Shown: in pieces, positions 60,574 through 64,000 of the stretch
Numbering within the stretch: position 1 is the first letter of the stretch
How the letters are laid out: each line of letters opens with the position of its first letter
Assembly: GCA_905183005.1 (NCBI GenBank)
Contig: CAJJDO010000006.1
Span: 853,781-917,780 of the forward strand
DNA length: 64,000 bases
From: Paramecium pentaurelia
Taxonomy: Eukaryota; Ciliophora; Oligohymenophorea; Peniculida; Parameciidae
Reading direction: 5' to 3'
Translations under genes and position numbers: made by a program
Notes under the pieces: generated by a model
The model's input: the letters and a program-made list of their open reading frames with translations, nothing else
Told to the model about the DNA's origin: nothing
Database searches by the model: none

Positions 60574-61418
60574 TAAAAGGGTAAGTTAAAGGCAAAGTAA
60601 AACATGAAGATGATGAAGAAATGAGTATGGGTAGAGAATATTAAATAGGAGCTGTTGAAAAATGTGGTATTCCAAAGTTAGATTAAGGATAACCACCATA
60701 AGGAATAAAAAAACAGATGTTTAAATTATGTAATTATCTAATATTTTACAATACTTTAATGTGTGATTCAATATTGCCAGAACCTATATTAAGAGGAGTA
60801 CCTTTGAAGAAAATGTAATAAGGAGAATTGAAATTTCCAATCAGATGTGCTTTTTGTAGATTATTAAAAATTAGATCATTTGTGCAATTTTATTTTAGAT
60901 TTGATTTGGTATCAAGATTTGGAAAACTTTGTTTATTTAAAGATAAAGAAGGTAGAGAAATATGTTCTCATGAAATGTGTTTATTATGGTCTAATAGAGT
61001 TTAAGTTGATTACAACACTATGTTAGTGGATATTGCTACTTTGATTTAAGCAGTCTAATTTGCATAAGCTTAAATGTGTAGATATTGTGGATCTATTGGA
61101 GCATCACTTAAATGCAATAAAGCTGAATGTCATGTTCATTATCATTTTAATTGTCTTAAATAAGTTAGATTAATGGGATTATAATTAGATCATGAATAGA
61201 AATTCAGATTCTTTTGTGAAGATCATGTTAGACATAATTATTAAGGATAATCTGATTGGTTCATTACTAGAATTAGAATGAAACATATTATTTAATAAGG
61301 AGGATAACCAGCATTTACCAAAAAGAATCCTTAAATTGATTGGTCTACTAGAGATTCTGGTCTAAACAATGATAGTGACATGGAAGAATAATAATTCAAT
61401 AAAAAGCATAGATATTGA
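60574..61418 (+). pseudogene. Duplicate 3' fragment of the ePHD gene (artefact)
   Basis: Repeats 59341-60185 of the ePHD gene, offset by 1233. The only difference I found is G at 59693 against A at 60926, a synonymous Lys codon change. It starts mid-codon after the N and has no start codon. It should be treated as redundant contig sequence, not as a second gene. Confidence 0.85.
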
Positions 61419-61558
61419 AATATGTTATATGAATATCATATATATATATATAAAATTATAATAAAACAAAATTATGATATGATATGAAATTAATCATTTT
61501 CCATTTAGAATAATCGAGATTTATATCATTAAATTAATAAATATTTACCAGAATTAAG

Positions 61559-62112
61559 ATGGCTATGCGTGAATAACCTTGTCCATATAGAATCATAGAT
61601 GATTTTGGAGGAGCCTTCTCAATGGGATGTTTTGCTGGATGCATTTTTTATTTCCTAAAGGGAATGTCTTTTGCTCCTAAAAAAGAAAGATTTTTTGGAG
61701 GAATCTAATTATTAAAAAGAAGAGCTCCTATTTTAGGAGGATCTTTTGCTTTATGGGGTGGGTTATTCAGCATCACTGATTGTACTCTTATGCATTTGAG
61801 AAATCAATAAGATTTTATTAATCCAATTGTTGCAGGTGCATTTACTGGAGGGTTTTTAGCCATAAGAGGTATTCACTTTCAACATCATTTATAGCTGGAA
61901 CAAGAATTGCTATGAGAAATGCTATTTTTGGTGGGATTATTCTAGGATTTATTTAATTGGCAGAAATAGGAATGTTAAAGATGTAAATGAGAGAAGAAAT
62001 GAAAAGGATGTAATAATAATAATAACAATAAATGGCTGAAATGTAAGAAATGATGGAAATGTAAACTAATAGAGCTAATAAAAAATAATAACCTAAAGTT
62101 GAAAAGTATTGA
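61559..62112 (+). CDS. TIM17: TIM17, inner-membrane translocase subunit
   Basis: Predicted 175 aa, one 26-nt intron (61869-61894). TIM17 is a channel-lining subunit of the TIM23 presequence translocase in the mitochondrial inner membrane. Diagnostic are the start MREQPCPYRIIDDFGGAFSM then GCFAGCIFYFLKG, the loop PILGGSFALWGGLFS with ISDCTLMHLR, and the glycine-rich third and fourth spans (NPIVAGAFTGGFLAIR, AGTRIAMRNAIFGG). The C-terminal tail is unusual: Met/Gln/Lys-rich with a QQQQQQQ run. This complete copy lies on the redundant middle contig; the same gene is also complete at 62769-63322. One real gene is expected. Confidence 0.93.
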
Positions 62113-62288
62113 AATGTCTTTATTTATTTATTTTTCATTTGTCACCTAAAAGCTAATTAATAATCTATTGATTCATCCTTTTAATAAAATCACAATATCA
62201 TTTAATTTTATATTTTATTATAAAATTAATGGAAATGAAAGTTTAAGATTAATAGATAAAATATTTATCACTTTTAATATCAAAAAAT

Positions 62289-62420
62289 TCAATTGTGTCT
62301 ATAAATTTCAATTTAATTGTCTTTAATTACTAAATAAAATGAATGATTAGGCGAAGTAATTATTGACCGACATGTAATTTTTCCAACATTTTATACATTG
62401 TTATCCTCAATTAACATTAC
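62289..62420 (-). pseudogene. Duplicate 3' fragment of the right-end gene (artefact)
   Basis: Equals 63499-63630, the last 44 codons of the minus-strand gene at the right end, cut by the N at 62421. It is redundant sequence produced by contig overlap. Confidence 0.75.
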
Positions 62421-62421
62421 N
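62421..62421. other. Assembly gap placeholder (N), second join
   Basis: A single N. The 1209 bases to its left (61212-62420) recur directly to its right (62422-63630), the same pattern as at 60573. Confidence 0.9.
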
Positions 62422-62628
62422 TTTTGTGAAGATCATGTTAGACATAATTATTAAGGATAATCTGATTGGTTCATTACTAGAATTAGAATGAAACATATTA
62501 TTTAATAAGGAGGATAACCAGCATTTACCAAAAAGAATCCTTAAATTGATTGGTCTACTAGAGATTCTGGTCTAAACAATGATAGTGACATGGAAGAATA
62601 ATAATTCAATAAAAAGCATAGATATTGA
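62422..62628 (+). pseudogene. Duplicate terminal fragment of the ePHD gene (artefact)
   Basis: Third copy of the end of the ePHD gene (equals 59979-60185 and 61212-61418), starting mid-codon after the N and ending at the same TGA. Redundant contig sequence. Confidence 0.85.
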
Positions 62629-62768
62629 AATATGTTATATGAATATCATATATATATATATAAAATTATAATAAAACAAAATTATGATATGATATGAAAT
62701 TAATCATTTTCCATTTAGAATAATCGAGATTTATATCATTAAATTAATAAATATTTACCAGAATTAAG

Positions 62769-63322
62769 ATGGCTATGCGTGAATAACCTTGTCCATATAG
62801 AATCATAGATGATTTTGGAGGAGCCTTCTCAATGGGATGTTTTGCTGGATGCATTTTTTATTTCCTAAAGGGAATGTCTTTTGCTCCTAAAAAAGAAAGA
62901 TTTTTTGGAGGAATCTAATTATTAAAAAGAAGAGCTCCTATTTTAGGAGGATCTTTTGCTTTATGGGGTGGGTTATTCAGCATCACTGATTGTACTCTTA
63001 TGCATTTGAGAAATCAATAAGATTTTATTAATCCAATTGTTGCAGGTGCATTTACTGGAGGGTTTTTAGCCATAAGAGGTATTCACTTTCAACATCATTT
63101 ATAGCTGGAACAAGAATTGCTATGAGAAATGCTATTTTTGGTGGGATTATTCTAGGATTTATTTAATTGGCAGAAATAGGAATGTTAAAGATGTAAATGA
63201 GAGAAGAAATGAAAAGGATGTAATAATAATAATAACAATAAATGGCTGAAATGTAAGAAATGATGGAAATGTAAACTAATAGAGCTAATAAAAAATAATA
63301 ACCTAAAGTTGAAAAGTATTGA
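62769..63322 (+). CDS. TIM17: TIM17, third listing of the same gene
   Basis: Appears identical to 61559-62112, including the 26-nt intron (here 63079-63104) and the QQQQQQQ tail. It lies on the contig that continues to the right window edge, so of the complete copies this is the one in proper context with its downstream neighbour. It is not evidence for a gene family. Confidence 0.85.
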
Positions 63323-63498
63323 AATGTCTTTATTTATTTATTTTTCATTTGTCACCTAAAAGCTAATTAATAATCTATTGATTCATCCTTTTAATAAAAT
63401 CACAATATCATTTAATTTTATATTTTATTATAAAATTAATGGAAATGAAAGTTTAAGATTAATAGATAAAATATTTATCACTTTTAATATCAAAAAAT

Positions 63499-64000
63499 TC
63501 AATTGTGTCTATAAATTTCAATTTAATTGTCTTTAATTACTAAATAAAATGAATGATTAGGCGAAGTAATTATTGACCGACATGTAATTTTTCCAACATT
63601 TTATACATTGTTATCCTCAATTAACATTACTTAGGCAACTTCTGCACCTAAGTAAGTTCTTTAAATGATTATATAAGCATCAATAGGAACAATGTCAGAA
63701 ATTTAATTATTATTTATTATTGGTATTCCTGCAACTTTTTGATAGGTTTATCCTATCTATTAAACATAAATTTCTAAATGAGCTTTTGTCAATAATATTA
63801 AGTTATTGAAAGAATCAAATTTTGTATAAAGAAGACCATTTGGCAAATTAATTTATTGAAATGGAATAATTTTTTTCCATTTATAAATATTCAGTTAATT
63901 AAATTCTCTGCCAACAATTAAATTATTTACTTCATTTAATATACAATCTGTTATTTCGATTTATTATTAATATAATTTCTTGATCTAAGGAGTATTTTTT
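63499..64000 (-). CDS. Unknown protein, 5' end beyond window
   Basis: The frame is open from the right edge to TGA at 63499-63501 (minus strand), about 166 codons. The visible part is beta-rich, with strand-turn patterns such as VNNLIVGREFNQLNIYKWKK, PNGLLYTKFDSFNNLILLTK, PIINNNQISDIVP and a final strand SFYLVIKDNQIEIYRHN. It is reminiscent of a propeller or lectin-type domain. No start codon is visible and no family is recognised. It converges with TIM17, stops 176 bp apart. Confidence 0.65.

Larger units (their letters stand above)
59341..63630. repeat. Direct repeats from unmerged contig overlaps
   Basis: 59341-60572 equals 60574-61805 (offset 1233, one mismatch found), and 61212-62420 equals 62422-63630 (offset 1210). 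The left and right contigs also overlap each other by 594 bp (59979-60572 equals 62422-63015). All three members can be collapsed into one locus by joining 60572 to 63016. Confidence 0.9.

Noticed and set aside
60574..63630. A true tandem triplication of TIM17 with ePHD tails
   Set aside because: The copies are essentially identical through coding and intergenic DNA, and each junction is a single N in the middle of a repeat, which is what joined overlapping contigs look like.
1..64000. Genes interrupted by many TAA and TAG stops, i.e. widespread pseudogenes
   Set aside because: TAA and TAG fall at Gln positions in conserved families (CDK, PIG-A, tubulin, dynein light chains), and TGA alone ends frames, so this is the ciliate code.
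1..64000. tRNA or rRNA genes
   Set aside because: No T-loop plus acceptor pattern or conserved rRNA segment was noticed by eye; a covariance-model scan would be needed to exclude a divergent tRNA.

Overview
The window reads as macronuclear DNA of a ciliate, very probably a Paramecium. In-frame TAA and TAG are used throughout as glutamine codons and every gene stops only at TGA. The sequence is very AT-rich, genes are packed on both strands with gaps often below 300 bases, and almost all interruptions are GT..AG introns of 22 to 30 nt. For nearly every multi-exon gene below, removing the listed introns leaves a length divisible by three that ends on a single TGA; this is the main check on the models. 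The exact species cannot be told from the sequence.

Layout. 1-4554: a truncated unknown gene, a PX sorting nexin and a Q/N/K-rich gene. 4637-13726: DRC7 (nexin-dynein regulatory complex), a PSTAMRE cyclin-dependent kinase, a gene relic, a C2HC zinc-finger protein 7 nt upstream of a SAXO axonemal protein, and two unknown genes. 14019-20138: a divergent cytochrome c, the 35-residue OST4 subunit, a prolyl-hydroxylase-like protein, a CCT-motif protein, a secreted protein and PIG-A. 20678-33835: two paralogous lipases, a bZIP factor, a very divergent tubulin, a beta-propeller-like protein, a small membrane protein, a coiled-coil gene, an importin-alpha-like protein, a CPBP membrane protease, a CK1 kinase and a mitochondrial carrier. 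34703-45429: two giant paralogous single-span membrane proteins (1489 and 1487 aa) flanking an NBR1-like protein. 45713-54133: inner-arm dynein light chain p28, an M/Q/P-rich gene with a 75-nt interruption, coiled-coil genes, a roadblock dynein light chain and an unusual kinase. 54425-64000: a Cys-rich multi-span membrane protein, an extended-PHD protein, TIM17 and the 3' end of an unknown gene.

The right end is not trustworthy as laid out. Two single N characters (60573 and 62421) join contigs whose ends overlap, so the ePHD tail, TIM17 and the next gene appear two or three times. The real locus most likely runs 1-60572 and then continues at 63016.

Functional themes: cilium or axoneme (DRC7, SAXO, p28, roadblock light chain), GPI and N-glycan machinery (PIG-A, OST4), cell-surface proteins (the giant pair, the Cys-rich protein) and signalling kinases. 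Genes are not in operons; several neighbours share intergenic spaces of 7 to 30 bp.
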